Part shown: one piece after another, positions 9,281 to 18,464 of the stretch
How the letters are laid out: each line of letters opens with the position of its first letter
How positions within the stretch are numbered: the first letter of the stretch is position 1
From: Oxalobacteraceae sp. CFBP 13730
Lineage (GTDB): Bacteria; Pseudomonadota; Gammaproteobacteria; Burkholderiales; Burkholderiaceae_D
Direction: 5' to 3'
Assembly (NCBI GenBank): GCA_014841835.1
Contig: JACYUQ010000003.1
Location: 310,001-374,000, forward strand
DNA: 64,000 nucleotides
Notes under the pieces: model-generated
Seen by the model: only the letters and a program-made list of their open reading frames with translations
Databases searched by the model: none
Told to the model about the DNA's origin: nothing
Position numbers and translations under genes: made by a program

Positions 9281-11167
9281 TTACTTCCACTCTCCGCGCA
9301 ACGTCATCACCTGCTGCTGCAGATATTCGGGCGTCGCCAGCTCCGGAGCCACCGGTGTTCCCACCGCCAGCGACAGCTGCGAGCGCATGCCGCGCGCGAT
9401 CCGCCGGCCGAACAGATTGCCCTGGTCGCGCGTAAACCAGCTGCCCCACAGTCCGCGCAGCGCCATCGGGATCACCGGCACCTTGTTGCGTTCGACGATC
9501 TTGGTGATGCCGTTCCTGAACTCGCTCATCTCACCCGTCTTGGTCAGGCGCCCTTCCGGGAAGATGCAGACCAGCTCGCCGTCGTGCAGCGCGTGGGCGA
9601 TGTCGACGAAGGCCTTTTCCATCGTCCACGGGTCTTCCTTGGCCGGCGCGATCGGGATCGCGTTGACCGCGCGGAAAATCCAGCGCAGGAACGGCGTCTT
9701 GAAGATGCGGTGGTCCATCACGAAGCGGATCGGGCGCGGGCTGGCGGCGTTGATGACGATCGCATCGACATAGCTCACGTGATTGCAGACCAGTACCGCC
9801 GGGCCGTCGGCCGGGATGTGCGAGGTGTCGATCATGCGCACGCGGTACACGGTGTGGATCAGAATCCAGGCCAGGAAGCGCATCAGGAATTCCGGTACCA
9901 GCGAGAAGATATAGATCGCCACCACCGCATTGAGCAGCGCCGTGGTCAGGAACAGCTCCGGAATCGAGAAGCCCTGCCCCAGCAGCAGGATCGCCACGCC
10001 GGCCGAGGCCACCATGAAGACCGCGTTGAGAATGTTCATGCCGGCGATCGTGCGCGAGACGTGCTTCTGGTCACAGCGCGTCTGGATCAGCGCGAACAGC
10101 GGCACGATGAAGAGGCCTCCGAACACGCCGATCATCACCAGGTCGAACAGGATGCGCAAGGCGCCCGGCTGACCCAGCAGAGCCAGCCAGTCGACGATTG
10201 CCGTGCCTGCCGTGAAGCCCGAACTGGCAAAATACAGGTCGATGCCGAAGACCGACAGGCCAATGGAGCCGAATGGCACCAGGCCGATCTCGACCTTGTG
10301 GCCCGACAGGCGTTCGCACAGCAGCGAGCCGGCGCCGATGCCGAGCGAGAACACGGTCAACAGCAGCACGAACACGCTGTGGTCGCCGCGCAGGTAATCC
10401 TTGGAAAACACGGGGAACTGAGCCAGCAGAAGCGCGCCATAGAACCAGAACCACGAGTTGCCGAGCATCGACAGGAACACGGTGCGGTTCTTGCGCGAGA
10501 ACGCCAGATTGCGCCACGATTCCGCAATGATGTTGCGGCTGATGCGCAGCTCGGGCACCGGCGCCGGCGATGGCGGGATGCGCCAGCTGGCCAGCAGACC
10601 CAGCACGGCAAAGAAGACCGTGGCGCCAGCCACCAACATGATGCCGTTCGGCCGGCCAACCAGCACCGCGCCGGCCACTTCGCCGAGCAGGATGCCGACG
10701 AATGTCCCCATCTCGACGACACCATTGCCGCCAACCAGCTCATCGGGCTTCAGGTTCTGCGGCAGGTAGGCGTATTTGACGGGACCGAACAGCGTCGAGT
10801 GCATGCCCATGCCGATCACGGCTGCGATCAAGAGCCACAGATTGTGCGTCATCCAGCCGAGACCGGCCACCAGCATGATCGCGATCTCGGCGATCTTGAC
10901 GATGCGGGCGAGCCTGGCCTTGTCGAACTTGTCGGCGAGCTGGCCGGCCGTGGCGGAGAACACCACGTACGGCAGGATGAACAGGCCGGGGATCAGGTTG
11001 TTGATGAGCGACGGGTCGAGCGTGGTCCAGTTCAGCGCGTCGTAGGTCATCACGACCAGGAGTGCCGTCTTGAACAGGTTGTCGTTGAACGCGCCCAGGA
11101 ACTGGGTCCAGAAAAAGGGGGCGAAACGACGCTGGGTCAGCAGGGAGAATTGGCTCGGTTGGCGCAT
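9281..11167 (-). CDS. LplT-like MFS transporter fused to PlsC-type acyltransferase
   Basis: This is a two-domain membrane protein of 628 residues. Residues 1-420 are a 12-helix major facilitator domain related to the lysophospholipid flippase LplT (start FFWTQFLGAFNDNLFK). Residues about 440-628 are a glycerophospholipid acyltransferase with the catalytic NHxxxxD motif at His463-Asp468 and the substrate motif FPEGRLT near 535. Together they would bring lysophospholipid to the inner leaflet and re-acylate it. In related Aas-type proteins an acyl-ACP synthetase domain follows the acyltransferase. Here the protein stops after PlsC, so acyl-ACP or acyl-CoA must come from elsewhere. It lies downstream of hom on the same strand, with a 211-base gap. 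Confidence 0.9.
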   Translation of the reverse strand: MRQPSQFSLLTQRRFAPFFWTQFLGAFNDNLFKTALLVVMTYDALNWTTLDPSLINNLIPGLFILPYVVFSATAGQLADKFDKARLARIVKIAEIAIMLVAGLGWMTHNLWLLIAAVIGMGMHSTLFGPVKYAYLPQNLKPDELVGGNGVVEMGTFVGILLGEVAGAVLVGRPNGIMLVAGATVFFAVLGLLASWRIPPSPAPVPELRISRNIIAESWRNLAFSRKNRTVFLSMLGNSWFWFYGALLLAQFPVFSKDYLRGDHSVFVLLLTVFSLGIGAGSLLCERLSGHKVEIGLVPFGSIGLSVFGIDLYFASSGFTAGTAIVDWLALLGQPGALRILFDLVMIGVFGGLFIVPLFALIQTRCDQKHVSRTIAGMNILNAVFMVASAGVAILLLGQGFSIPELFLTTALLNAVVAIYIFSLVPEFLMRFLAWILIHTVYRVRMIDTSHIPADGPAVLVCNHVSYVDAIVINAASPRPIRFVMDHRIFKTPFLRWIFRAVNAIPIAPAKEDPWTMEKAFVDIAHALHDGELVCIFPEGRLTKTGEMSEFRNGITKIVERNKVPVIPMALRGLWGSWFTRDQGNLFGRRIARGMRSQLSLAVGTPVAPELATPEYLQQQVMTLRGEWK

Positions 11168-11378
11168 GCTGGAGGGCTCGGGTGACTAGGATGCCGTAAT
11201 GTACAACGGCAAGCACGGCCGAACAAAGCATGTTTCTCATATTCATGCTTGCGTATTCGCATCTGATACCGAAGGTCGTGACCGGCGATACGAGACAGCC
11301 TTGAAGAATCGCGCGGCGCTACCCGGCCCGCATGATGCGGGCGACCCCACAGCCGCTCTGCCACCCTGCCACCCTGCG

Positions 11379-12698
11379 TTAGCCCAGCGACTCCAGGCGA
11401 ATCCGCGTGACCTTGCCAATCACGGCCGGCATCGCCTCGATCCTGACGATCGCCGCATCGATGCTCTTCTCCTGCGTCTGGTGCGTGAGCATGATGATGT
11501 CGATATCGGTCTGGTTGCCCGGCTCTTTCTGCAGCACGGCGTCGATCGAGATGTTGCCGTCGGCCAGGATGCGCGTCAGGTCGGCCATCACGCCCAGCTG
11601 ATCCTGCACGTGCACGCGCAGGTAGTAGCTGGTGGTGATCTCGGCCATCGGCATGATCGCCACGTCGCTCATCTGGTTCGGCTGGAACGCCAGGTGCGGC
11701 ACGCGGCCCGATGGGTCGACGGTGGCCAGGCGCGTCACGTCGACCAGGTCGGCGATCACGGCCGATGCGGTCGGCTCTGCGCCCGCGCCCTTGCCGTAGT
11801 ACAGCGTGACGCCCAGGGCATCGGCATGCACCAGCACGGCGTTCATCGCGCCTTCAACATTGGCGATCAGGCGCGCGGCCGGGATCAGGGTCGGGTGCAC
11901 GCGCAGCTCGATGCCTTCGCCGGCCGCAGTCGTCGTGCGACGGGTGATGCCCAGCAGCTTGATGCGGTAGCCGAGCTGTTCGGCGTAGCGGATGTCCACT
12001 GCCTGCAACTGGCTGATGCCTTCCACGTAGGCCTTGTCGAACTGGACAGGGATACCGAAGGCAATCGCCGACATGATGGTAAGCTTGTGCGCGGCGTCCA
12101 CGCCTTCGATGTCGAAGGTGGGATCGGCCTCGGCATAGCCCAGCGCCTGCGCCTGGGCCAGCACGGTGGCGAAGTCCAGTCCCTTGTCGCGCATCTCGGA
12201 CAGGATGAAGTTGGTGGTGCCGTTGATGATACCGGCCACCGATTCGATGCGGTTGGCGGTCAGGCCTTCGCGCAGCGCCTTGATGATCGGGATGCCACCG
12301 GCCACGGCCGCTTCGAACGCGACGATCACGCCCTTCTCTTGCGCGGCAGCGAAAATCTCGTTGCCGTGCAGCGCCACCAGCGCCTTGTTGGCGGTGACCA
12401 CATGCTTGCCGTTGGCAATGGCTTGCAGCACCAGTTCGCGCGACAGCTCGTAGCCGCCGATCAGTTCGACGACGATGTCGATGTCGGGATGGTTCACCAC
12501 CGCGAACGGATCGCTCACGATTTCCACGCCCTCGCCGGTGACCGTGCGTGCGCGCTCGGTATTGCGCGCGGCGACCATCGTCACCTCGATGCCGCGGCCG
12601 GCGCGGCGGCGGATGTCTTCCTGATTGCGCTTGAGTACATGGAAGGTACCGGCACCAACGGTGCCGATGCCCAGCAGGCCAACTTGAATCGGTTTCAT
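11379..12698 (-). CDS. hom: Homoserine dehydrogenase
   Basis: It reduces aspartate semialdehyde to homoserine, the branch point to threonine and methionine. The protein has 439 residues. An N-terminal Rossmann fold with GLLGIGTVGAGTF comes first, then the catalytic/dimerisation domain (GIINGTTNFIL), then a C-terminal ACT domain (about 350-430) that usually mediates threonine feedback. The ATG at 12698 (MKPIQVGLLG) is chosen because the Rossmann motif follows directly; upstream codons are not conserved in type. The gene follows alaA on the same strand with a 40-base gap, so they probably form an operon. The usual downstream partner thrC is not present here. Confidence 0.96.
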   Translation of the reverse strand: MKPIQVGLLGIGTVGAGTFHVLKRNQEDIRRRAGRGIEVTMVAARNTERARTVTGEGVEIVSDPFAVVNHPDIDIVVELIGGYELSRELVLQAIANGKHVVTANKALVALHGNEIFAAAQEKGVIVAFEAAVAGGIPIIKALREGLTANRIESVAGIINGTTNFILSEMRDKGLDFATVLAQAQALGYAEADPTFDIEGVDAAHKLTIMSAIAFGIPVQFDKAYVEGISQLQAVDIRYAEQLGYRIKLLGITRRTTTAAGEGIELRVHPTLIPAARLIANVEGAMNAVLVHADALGVTLYYGKGAGAEPTASAVIADLVDVTRLATVDPSGRVPHLAFQPNQMSDVAIMPMAEITTSYYLRVHVQDQLGVMADLTRILADGNISIDAVLQKEPGNQTDIDIIMLTHQTQEKSIDAAIVRIEAMPAVIGKVTRIRLESLG

Positions 12699-12738
12699 AA
12701 AATCTGTTTCTCGTGAGGTCTGGGCGCGACGCGCTGGA

Positions 12739-13962
12739 TCAGGCGTGGCGCCGTCGGTAACCGTCGAGGAAGCGCGCAATGCGTCCGCAAGCGTCGGTCA
12801 GGTCGTCGGAATTAGGCAGGAACACCAGCCGGAAATGGTCCGGGGCGATCCAGTTGAAGCCGGTGCCTTGCACCAGCAGCACTTTTTCCTCGGTCAGCAG
12901 TTCGCAAATGAACTGCTGGTCGTCCGTGATCGGGTACATCTTCGGATCGAGGCGCGGGAACATGTAGAGCGCAGCTTTTGGCTTCACGCAGGACACGCCC
13001 GGAATATCGGTAAGCAGTTTGTAGGCAAGATCGCGCTGCCGGAGCAGACGCCCGCCAGGGCCCACCAGGTCGTTGATGCTCTGGTGCCCGCCCAGCGCGG
13101 TCTGGATCGCGAACTGGCCCGGCGCGTTGGCGCACAGGCGCATCGACGCCAGCATGTTCAGGCCGTCGATATAGCCCTTGGCATGGCGCTTTTCGCCCGA
13201 GACCACCATCCAGCCGGCGCGGTAGCCGCACGAGCGGTAGTTCTTCGACAGACCATTGAGCGTCACGAACAGCACGTCGTCGGCCAGCGACGCCATCGAG
13301 ACGTGCTCGGCCATGTCGTACAGCGTCTTGTCGTAGATTTCGTCGGCGTAGATGATCAGCTGGTGCTGGCGCGCCAGCTCGATGATCTCGAGCAGCACTT
13401 CGCGCGGATACAGAGCGCCGGTCGGGTTGTTCGGGTTGATGACGACGATGGCGCGCGTGTTCGGGGTGATCTTGCTGCGCATGTCGGCGATGTCGGGCAT
13501 CCAGCCGGCGCCTTCGTCGCAGATGTAGTGGCGCGGCGCGCCGCCGGCCAGGCTGACGGCGGCAGTCCACAGCGGATAGTCGGGCGCCGGCACCAGTACC
13601 TCGTCGCCATTATTCAGCAAACCCTGCATCGACATGACGATCAGTTCGGACGCCCCGTTGCCCAGGTAGATGTCGTCGATCGTCACCCCGGTGATGTTTT
13701 TCTCTTGCGTGTAGTGCATGACCGCCTTGCGCGGTGCAAACATGCCTTTGCTGTCCGTGTAGCCAGCTGCGCCGTGCATATTGCGGATCATGTCGCTGAC
13801 GATCTCGTCCGGCGCATCGAAGCCGAACACGGCGAGGTTGCCGATATTGAGCTTGATGATCTTCTGGCCGTCTTCTTCCATCTGGCGCGCCTGCTCCAGG
13901 GCCGGTCCGCGGATCTCGTAGCAGACGTCGTCGAGCTTGTTCGATTTGGCAATCGGTCGCAC
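12739..13962 (-). CDS. alaA: Alanine transaminase (glutamate-pyruvate aminotransferase)
   Basis: This is a PLP-dependent class I aminotransferase of 407 residues, very close along its whole length to E. coli AlaA. Shared elements include KLNIGN, GFDAPDEI, GYTDSKG, DEVLVPAPDYPLWTAAVSL, INPNNPTGA, YADEIYDK and the PLP lysine in GLSKNYR. It converts pyruvate and glutamate to alanine and 2-oxoglutarate, and in some organisms also acts on branched-chain keto acids. It is the first gene of a probable alaA-hom transcript, read away from the divergent 14108 gene. Confidence 0.92.
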   Translation of the reverse strand: MRPIAKSNKLDDVCYEIRGPALEQARQMEEDGQKIIKLNIGNLAVFGFDAPDEIVSDMIRNMHGAAGYTDSKGMFAPRKAVMHYTQEKNITGVTIDDIYLGNGASELIVMSMQGLLNNGDEVLVPAPDYPLWTAAVSLAGGAPRHYICDEGAGWMPDIADMRSKITPNTRAIVVINPNNPTGALYPREVLLEIIELARQHQLIIYADEIYDKTLYDMAEHVSMASLADDVLFVTLNGLSKNYRSCGYRAGWMVVSGEKRHAKGYIDGLNMLASMRLCANAPGQFAIQTALGGHQSINDLVGPGGRLLRQRDLAYKLLTDIPGVSCVKPKAALYMFPRLDPKMYPITDDQQFICELLTEEKVLLVQGTGFNWIAPDHFRLVFLPNSDDLTDACGRIARFLDGYRRRHA

Positions 13963-13983
13963 AGTATCCCCTGGAAAACGCCT

Positions 13984-13998
13984 GCACTGTTGCAGTGC
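13984..13998 (-). promoter_or_regulatory. Perfect inverted repeat in the alaA leader region
   Basis: GCACTG and CAGTGC are separated by TTG, 22 bases upstream of the alaA start codon. It could be an operator or a small leader hairpin. No protein can be assigned. Confidence 0.35.
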
Positions 13999-14107
13999 GC
14001 AAAAATACCATTCTGCCCAAAGCGCACGGTTTAGGCAACCTTGCCGATCCGGTTACAATGGGCATCCGCACAGTCACCGCTTACCAGCGCCCACTTCGCC
14101 TATCGCC

Positions 14108-14488
14108 ATGAAGCTCCATTCCGACAATACCCAGCAATACCAGACCGTTACCGGCGTCGATGCCAGCGGCGTCGAGATCAACGCCCAGCGTTACGATTAC
14201 AGCCTGACGCTGCTGCCGGAGATCCCGCCACGCCCGTGGAACGTGACCGATTTCGACCAGCTCACCGCCGCCCATTTCGATGAACTGGCGCAGGATGCGC
14301 CGGACGTCGTCATCCTTGGTACCGGCGCGCGCCAGCGCTTCGTGCACCCGCGCCTGGTGACCAGCCTGTCGAGCCGGCACATTGGCGTGGAGAGCATGGA
14401 CAATGGCGCCGCCTGCCGCACCTACAACGTGCTGATGGGCGAAGGCCGCAAGGTCACGCTGGCCCTGATCCTCGAACGCACCGCTTGA
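14108..14488 (+). CDS. Mth938-like (DUF498/NDUFAF3-type) domain protein
   Basis: This is a small cytoplasmic protein of 126 residues made of one Mth938-fold domain. The family signature appears as DVVILGTGARQRFVHP and the later GVESMDNGAACRTYNVLMGEGR. The family includes the human complex I assembly factor NDUFAF3, but bacterial members have no settled function. The ATG at 14108 is preferred because the family start (MKLH) aligns there and upstream sequence overlaps the alaA promoter region. It is divergent from alaA and followed by a PrxQ gene on the same strand 180 bases later. Confidence 0.88.
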   Translation: MKLHSDNTQQYQTVTGVDASGVEINAQRYDYSLTLLPEIPPRPWNVTDFDQLTAAHFDELAQDAPDVVILGTGARQRFVHPRLVTSLSSRHIGVESMDNGAACRTYNVLMGEGRKVTLALILERTA

Positions 14489-14667
14489 ATCGATACAACA
14501 GCGGTTCAACAGGCCCGCAAACGTTTCAATCCGGGTAAATATTGCGATTCTGCCCACAAGAGTACTAGCGGCGGATAGCACCGACGGATTATCATGAGGT
14601 GCCGCTCCCCGCCATGGCGCGCCGGGAGGGTCACCTGCAGCTGCGCTGCGACCGTCAGGAGAATCCC

Positions 14668-15135
14668 GTGGCCGAGAGCCGACTTGCAACCTTTGCCCCC
14701 TTCACCGCCCCGATGACGGGCGAGAAACCGTTTGAACTGCTCGGCCGTCCCGCCAAGTACACGGTGCTGTATTTTTACCCCAAGGACAATACCCCTGGCT
14801 GCACGACCGAGAGCATCGCCTTTCGCGAAGCGTATCCCGAGTTCCAGGCACTGGGCGCCGAGATCTACGGCTTGTCCCGCGATTCGCTGCGTTCGCACGA
14901 GAACTTCAAATCTAAGCTCGGCCTGCCGTTCGAGCTGATCTCGGACGCCGACGAGGCCGTGTGCACCCAGTTCGACGTCATGAAGATGAAGAACATGTAT
15001 GGCAAGAAAGTGCGGGGGGTCGAGCGCAGTACGTTTGTCATTGACGCTCAAGGCCGATTGGTGAAAGAATGGCGTGGCGTGAAGGTCAGTGACCATGTGA
15101 CTGAAGTGCTGGAATTTCTGAAGAGCCAGCCCTGA
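14668..15135 (+). CDS. bcp: Peroxiredoxin of the Bcp/PrxQ family
   Basis: This thioredoxin-fold peroxidase of 155 residues reduces hydrogen and organic peroxides. The peroxidatic cysteine is Cys45 in the motif NTPGCTTES. In E. coli Bcp a resolving cysteine follows five residues later; here that position is Ile50. A third cysteine at about 99 (DEAVCTQF) matches the E. coli position. The enzyme therefore probably works by a one-Cys mechanism or uses Cys99. A GTG start at 14668 is chosen because CAGGAG lies six bases upstream and the protein then has normal family length. phoH follows on the same strand after a 256-base gap. Confidence 0.92.
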   Translation: MAESRLATFAPFTAPMTGEKPFELLGRPAKYTVLYFYPKDNTPGCTTESIAFREAYPEFQALGAEIYGLSRDSLRSHENFKSKLGLPFELISDADEAVCTQFDVMKMKNMYGKKVRGVERSTFVIDAQGRLVKEWRGVKVSDHVTEVLEFLKSQP

Positions 15136-15391
15136 CAATGGATGGCTCCAGTTTGTTCAACCTGCTGGATCGCTGCCACTTATTTTGAGTCGACCTGTAA
15201 TTCAACCTGTCCTGCATCTGCACTACCCCCACCCGGTTGCCCGCCGGGCCGGCGCATTGTCCGGCTCGGCCGTGTTGCAACAGTTCAACCGCAACTCCCC
15301 TTTTCCCTGTTTAGTCGCGTCATCTCGTGCGCCAGCGCCATGTGGCCCGCGCGCGCACGGTCTTCCAGACTTTTTTTAGATTGAGAACCTG

Positions 15392-17218
15392 ATGCCACTG
15401 CCAAAAATACCGAATGAACCAGCAACCATGCTGCTGGTCAAAGATTACCCTAAGGCCGAACCCGGTCGTTCGCCGGTGCGTTCGATCTCGGCCAAGCCCG
15501 ATCCTGAAGTCGATGACCTGATCAGCGGTCAAGCCGTGCCAACGCCGAAGTCGCGCGCACGCCGCAAAGCCGAAGACACCCTCGCCGCCGCGCAAGCGCC
15601 CGTGCGTGCTGCCCCGGTTGCCGAAGCGAAGCCACAGGCTGCGCCCGAAGCTGCACCAAAATCTGCACCCCAAGCTGCACCTCAGGCAGCGAACGTTGCC
15701 CCGATTTCGGCCAAGCTGCGCGAGCAGGATGCCGAGCAACTCCATTCCACCAAACAGAAGCCTGTGGAAGCGGCAGTCAAGTCGTCCACCAGCCGCAAGG
15801 CCGACCGTTCGGGCCTGACCAAGGTGTTCGTGCTCGACACCAATGTGCTGATGCATGACCCAAGCTCGCTGTTCCGTTTCGAGGAACACGACGTCTATCT
15901 GCCGATGATGACGCTCGAGGAACTCGACAACCACAAAAAGGGCATGTCCGAAGTGGCGCGCAATGCACGCCAGGTGTCGCGCACGCTCGACGCCTTGATC
16001 GCCAACGTCGACGACGACGCGATCGAGTCCGGCATTCCGCTGTCCAAGCTGGGCAACAAGGATGCCAAGGGTCGCCTGCTGTTCCAGACCCGCCTGACCA
16101 GTGCGCCGCTGCCGGAAGGTCTGCCTGAAGGCAAAGCCGACAACCAGATCCTGGGCGTCGTGCGCGCACTCGAGCAGCAGCAGGCGGGCCGCGCGATCGT
16201 GCTGGTGTCGAAAGACATCAATATGCGCATCAAGGCGCGCGCCATCGGCTTGCCGGCTGAAGACTACTTCAACGACCACGTGCTGGAAGACAGCGACCTG
16301 CTGTACTCGGGCATCGTCCAGCTGCCGGACAATTTCTGGGACACGCACGGCAAGGACGTCGAATCGTGGCAGGAAAACAAGAACGGCAACTCGGCGACCT
16401 ATTACCGCGTGACCGGTCCGTTGATTCCAACGCTGCTGGCGAACCAGTTCGTCTACATGGAGCCGAAAGATGGCCAGTCGCCGCTGTACGCTCAGGTCAA
16501 GCAGATCGACGGCAAGACCGCCGTGCTGCAAACCCTGCGCGACTATAGCCACAACAAGAACAATGTATGGGGCATCACGGCGCGCAACCGCGAGCAGAAC
16601 TTCGCACTGAACCTGTTGATGAATCCGGAGTGCGACTTCGTCACGCTGCTGGGCCAAGCCGGTACCGGCAAGACCCTGCTGGCCCTGGCCGCCGGCCTGG
16701 CGCAAGTGCTCGAAACCAAGCTCTACAACGAGATCATCGTCACCCGCGTGACGGTGCCGGTCGGTGAAGACATCGGCTTCCTGCCAGGCACCGAGGAAGA
16801 AAAGATGTCGCCGTGGATGGGCGCATTCGACGACAACCTCGAAGTGCTGATGAAGTCCGACGGCGATGCCGGTGACTGGGGCCGTGCGGCAACGCAGGAC
16901 CTGATCCGCTCGCGCATCAAGATCAAGTCGCTCAACTTCATGCGCGGCCGTACGTTCGTCAACAAGTTCCTCATCATCGACGAAGCGCAGAACCTGACGC
17001 CCAAGCAGATGAAGACGCTGGTCACGCGCGCCGGTCCTGGCACCAAGATCCTGTGCCTGGGTAATATCGCGCAGATCGACACGCCGTATCTCACCGAAGG
17101 CTCGAGCGGCCTGACCTATGTGGTCGACCGCTTCAAGGGCTGGAACCACGGTGGCCACGTCACGCTGGCACGCGGCGAACGCTCGCGCCTGGCCGATCAC
17201 GCCAGCGACGTGCTGTAA
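15392..17218 (+). CDS. phoH: PIN-PhoH family ATPase
   Basis: This protein of 608 residues has three parts. An Ala/Pro-rich disordered N-terminal region (1-140) comes first. A PIN nuclease domain follows (about 143-290; LDTNVLMHDP with Asp149, later the acidic EELDNHKK). A PhoH P-loop ATPase makes up the C-terminal half, with Walker A GQAGTGKT at about 420 and Walker B FLIIDEAQNL. PhoH2-type proteins act as RNA helicase/RNase in other bacteria; that role is inferred here. The start at 15392 has only a weak ribosome-binding site, and ATG 15428 is an alternative. The gene is followed by a strong terminator. Confidence 0.92.
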   Translation: MPLPKIPNEPATMLLVKDYPKAEPGRSPVRSISAKPDPEVDDLISGQAVPTPKSRARRKAEDTLAAAQAPVRAAPVAEAKPQAAPEAAPKSAPQAAPQAANVAPISAKLREQDAEQLHSTKQKPVEAAVKSSTSRKADRSGLTKVFVLDTNVLMHDPSSLFRFEEHDVYLPMMTLEELDNHKKGMSEVARNARQVSRTLDALIANVDDDAIESGIPLSKLGNKDAKGRLLFQTRLTSAPLPEGLPEGKADNQILGVVRALEQQQAGRAIVLVSKDINMRIKARAIGLPAEDYFNDHVLEDSDLLYSGIVQLPDNFWDTHGKDVESWQENKNGNSATYYRVTGPLIPTLLANQFVYMEPKDGQSPLYAQVKQIDGKTAVLQTLRDYSHNKNNVWGITARNREQNFALNLLMNPECDFVTLLGQAGTGKTLLALAAGLAQVLETKLYNEIIVTRVTVPVGEDIGFLPGTEEEKMSPWMGAFDDNLEVLMKSDGDAGDWGRAATQDLIRSRIKIKSLNFMRGRTFVNKFLIIDEAQNLTPKQMKTLVTRAGPGTKILCLGNIAQIDTPYLTEGSSGLTYVVDRFKGWNHGGHVTLARGERSRLADHASDVL

Positions 17219-17256
17219 TTGTTGTGCCGTCTGCTGCGCGCAGACGCCGTCCCGAA

Positions 17257-17287
17257 ACGCCCGCCCTCACCGGCGGGCGTTTTTTTT
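17257..17287 (+). terminator. Rho-independent terminator of phoH
   Basis: The stem ACGCCCGCC pairs with GGCGGGCGT across a short loop and is followed by eight T. It starts 38 bases after the phoH stop codon. Confidence 0.88.
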
Positions 17288-17381
17288 GGCGCAGTCAGCG
17301 CTAAATAGTGAAAAGTTGTGCAATGACGAGCATTACCCTGGTTCAACGCCTGCCCCCGGCGTCAGGCAGCAAACCGCGTCG

Positions 17382-17412
17382 AAAAAAAAAACGGCGCCAA
17401 TGGCGCCGTTTT
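17382..17412 (-). terminator. Rho-independent terminator of the pit operon
   Basis: A near-perfect hairpin (ACGGCGCCA / TGGCGCCGT) is followed on the minus strand by a run of T (seen as ten A on the plus strand at 17382-17391). It lies just downstream of the pit stop codon. Confidence 0.85.
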
Positions 17413-17432
17413 CCGTTGCGTTCACACCGCAC

Positions 17433-18443
17433 TTACATGATCTTGGTGCCGATCCACCACGCCACCGCCGCCATGAAGGCCGACGCCGGAATCGTGAAGA
17501 TCCATGCCCACACGATATTGCCCGCCACGCCCCAGCGCACGGCCGAGGTCTTGCGCGCGGCGCCCACGCCGACGATGGCGCCGGTGATCGTGTGCGTCGT
17601 CGAGACCGGAATGCCGAATGCGCTCGAGAGCAGCAGCGTGACCGCGCCGCCGGTTTCGGCGCAGAAACCGCCGACCGGCTTGAGCTTGGTGATTTTCTGG
17701 CCCATGGTCTTGACGATGCGCCAGCCGCCGAACAGCGTGCCGAACGCGATCGCCGCGTAACACGAGATGATGACCCAGGCCGGTGGATACTCGGCCGTCG
17801 CGCTCGTGTAGCCCGCAGCGATCAGGAGCATCCAGATGATACCCATCGTCTTTTGCGCGTCGTTGCCGCCGTGGCCCAGCGAATAGGCCGCGGCCGACAC
17901 CAGCTGCAGCTTGCGGAACAGGTTGTCGACTTTTCTGGGCGTGGACTTCACGAAGATCCAGGCCACCATCAGCATGATGATCGAGCCCAGCACAAAGCCC
18001 AGCAGCGGTGCGACGACGATGAAGGCCACGGTCTTGATCAGGCCACCCGAGATCAGCGAGCCGGTGCCCGCCTTGGCCACGGCCGCGCCCACCAGGCCGC
18101 CGATCAGCGCGTGCGACGATGACGAGGGAATGCCGTAGTACCAGGTGATCACGTTCCAGGAGATCGCCCCGACCAGCGCGCCGAAGATCACGTAATGGTC
18201 GACCACGTGCGGGTCGATCGTGCCCTTGCCGATGGTTTGGGCGACCTTCATGTTGACCACGAAGATCGCGATGAAGTTGAAGAATGCCGCCATTGCGACG
18301 GCGTGCTGGGGTTTCAAAACCCCGGTCGAGACCACGGTGGCAATCGAGTTTGCCGAATCGTGAAAACCGTTCATGAAGTCGAATACCAGTGCCAGGAGCA
18401 CGAGCATTCCCAGCACGTAGATGCTGATGTTGAGATTATCCAT
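17433..18443 (-). CDS. pit: Low-affinity inorganic phosphate transporter (Pit family)
   Basis: This integral membrane phosphate/cation symporter of 336 residues has about ten membrane segments. Pit family motifs appear in both inverted repeats: FDFMNGFHDSANSIATVV near the N terminus, and GHGGNDAQKTMGI in the middle. The GIPVSTTHTITGAIVG segment near the C terminus is the second-half equivalent of the first-half GIPSSSSHALIGGLVG. It takes up phosphate as a metal-phosphate complex. The DUF47 gene ends 21 bases upstream on the same strand, the usual Pit-accessory arrangement. Confidence 0.95.
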   Translation of the reverse strand: MDNLNISIYVLGMLVLLALVFDFMNGFHDSANSIATVVSTGVLKPQHAVAMAAFFNFIAIFVVNMKVAQTIGKGTIDPHVVDHYVIFGALVGAISWNVITWYYGIPSSSSHALIGGLVGAAVAKAGTGSLISGGLIKTVAFIVVAPLLGFVLGSIIMLMVAWIFVKSTPRKVDNLFRKLQLVSAAAYSLGHGGNDAQKTMGIIWMLLIAAGYTSATAEYPPAWVIISCYAAIAFGTLFGGWRIVKTMGQKITKLKPVGGFCAETGGAVTLLLSSAFGIPVSTTHTITGAIVGVGAARKTSAVRWGVAGNIVWAWIFTIPASAFMAAVAWWIGTKIM

Positions 18444-18464
18444 GGTTATGCAGGTCTGCGACGC

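Noticed and set aside
15136-15391. Possible small gene or RNA leader between bcp and phoH
   Set aside because: A short Arg/Pro-rich frame exists but has no ribosome-binding site or domain. No known riboswitch pattern was seen. It is left as the phoH promoter region.
15320-17200. A long minus-strand frame over phoH
   Set aside because: It is antisense shadow of the PIN-PhoH gene, with no recognisable domain.
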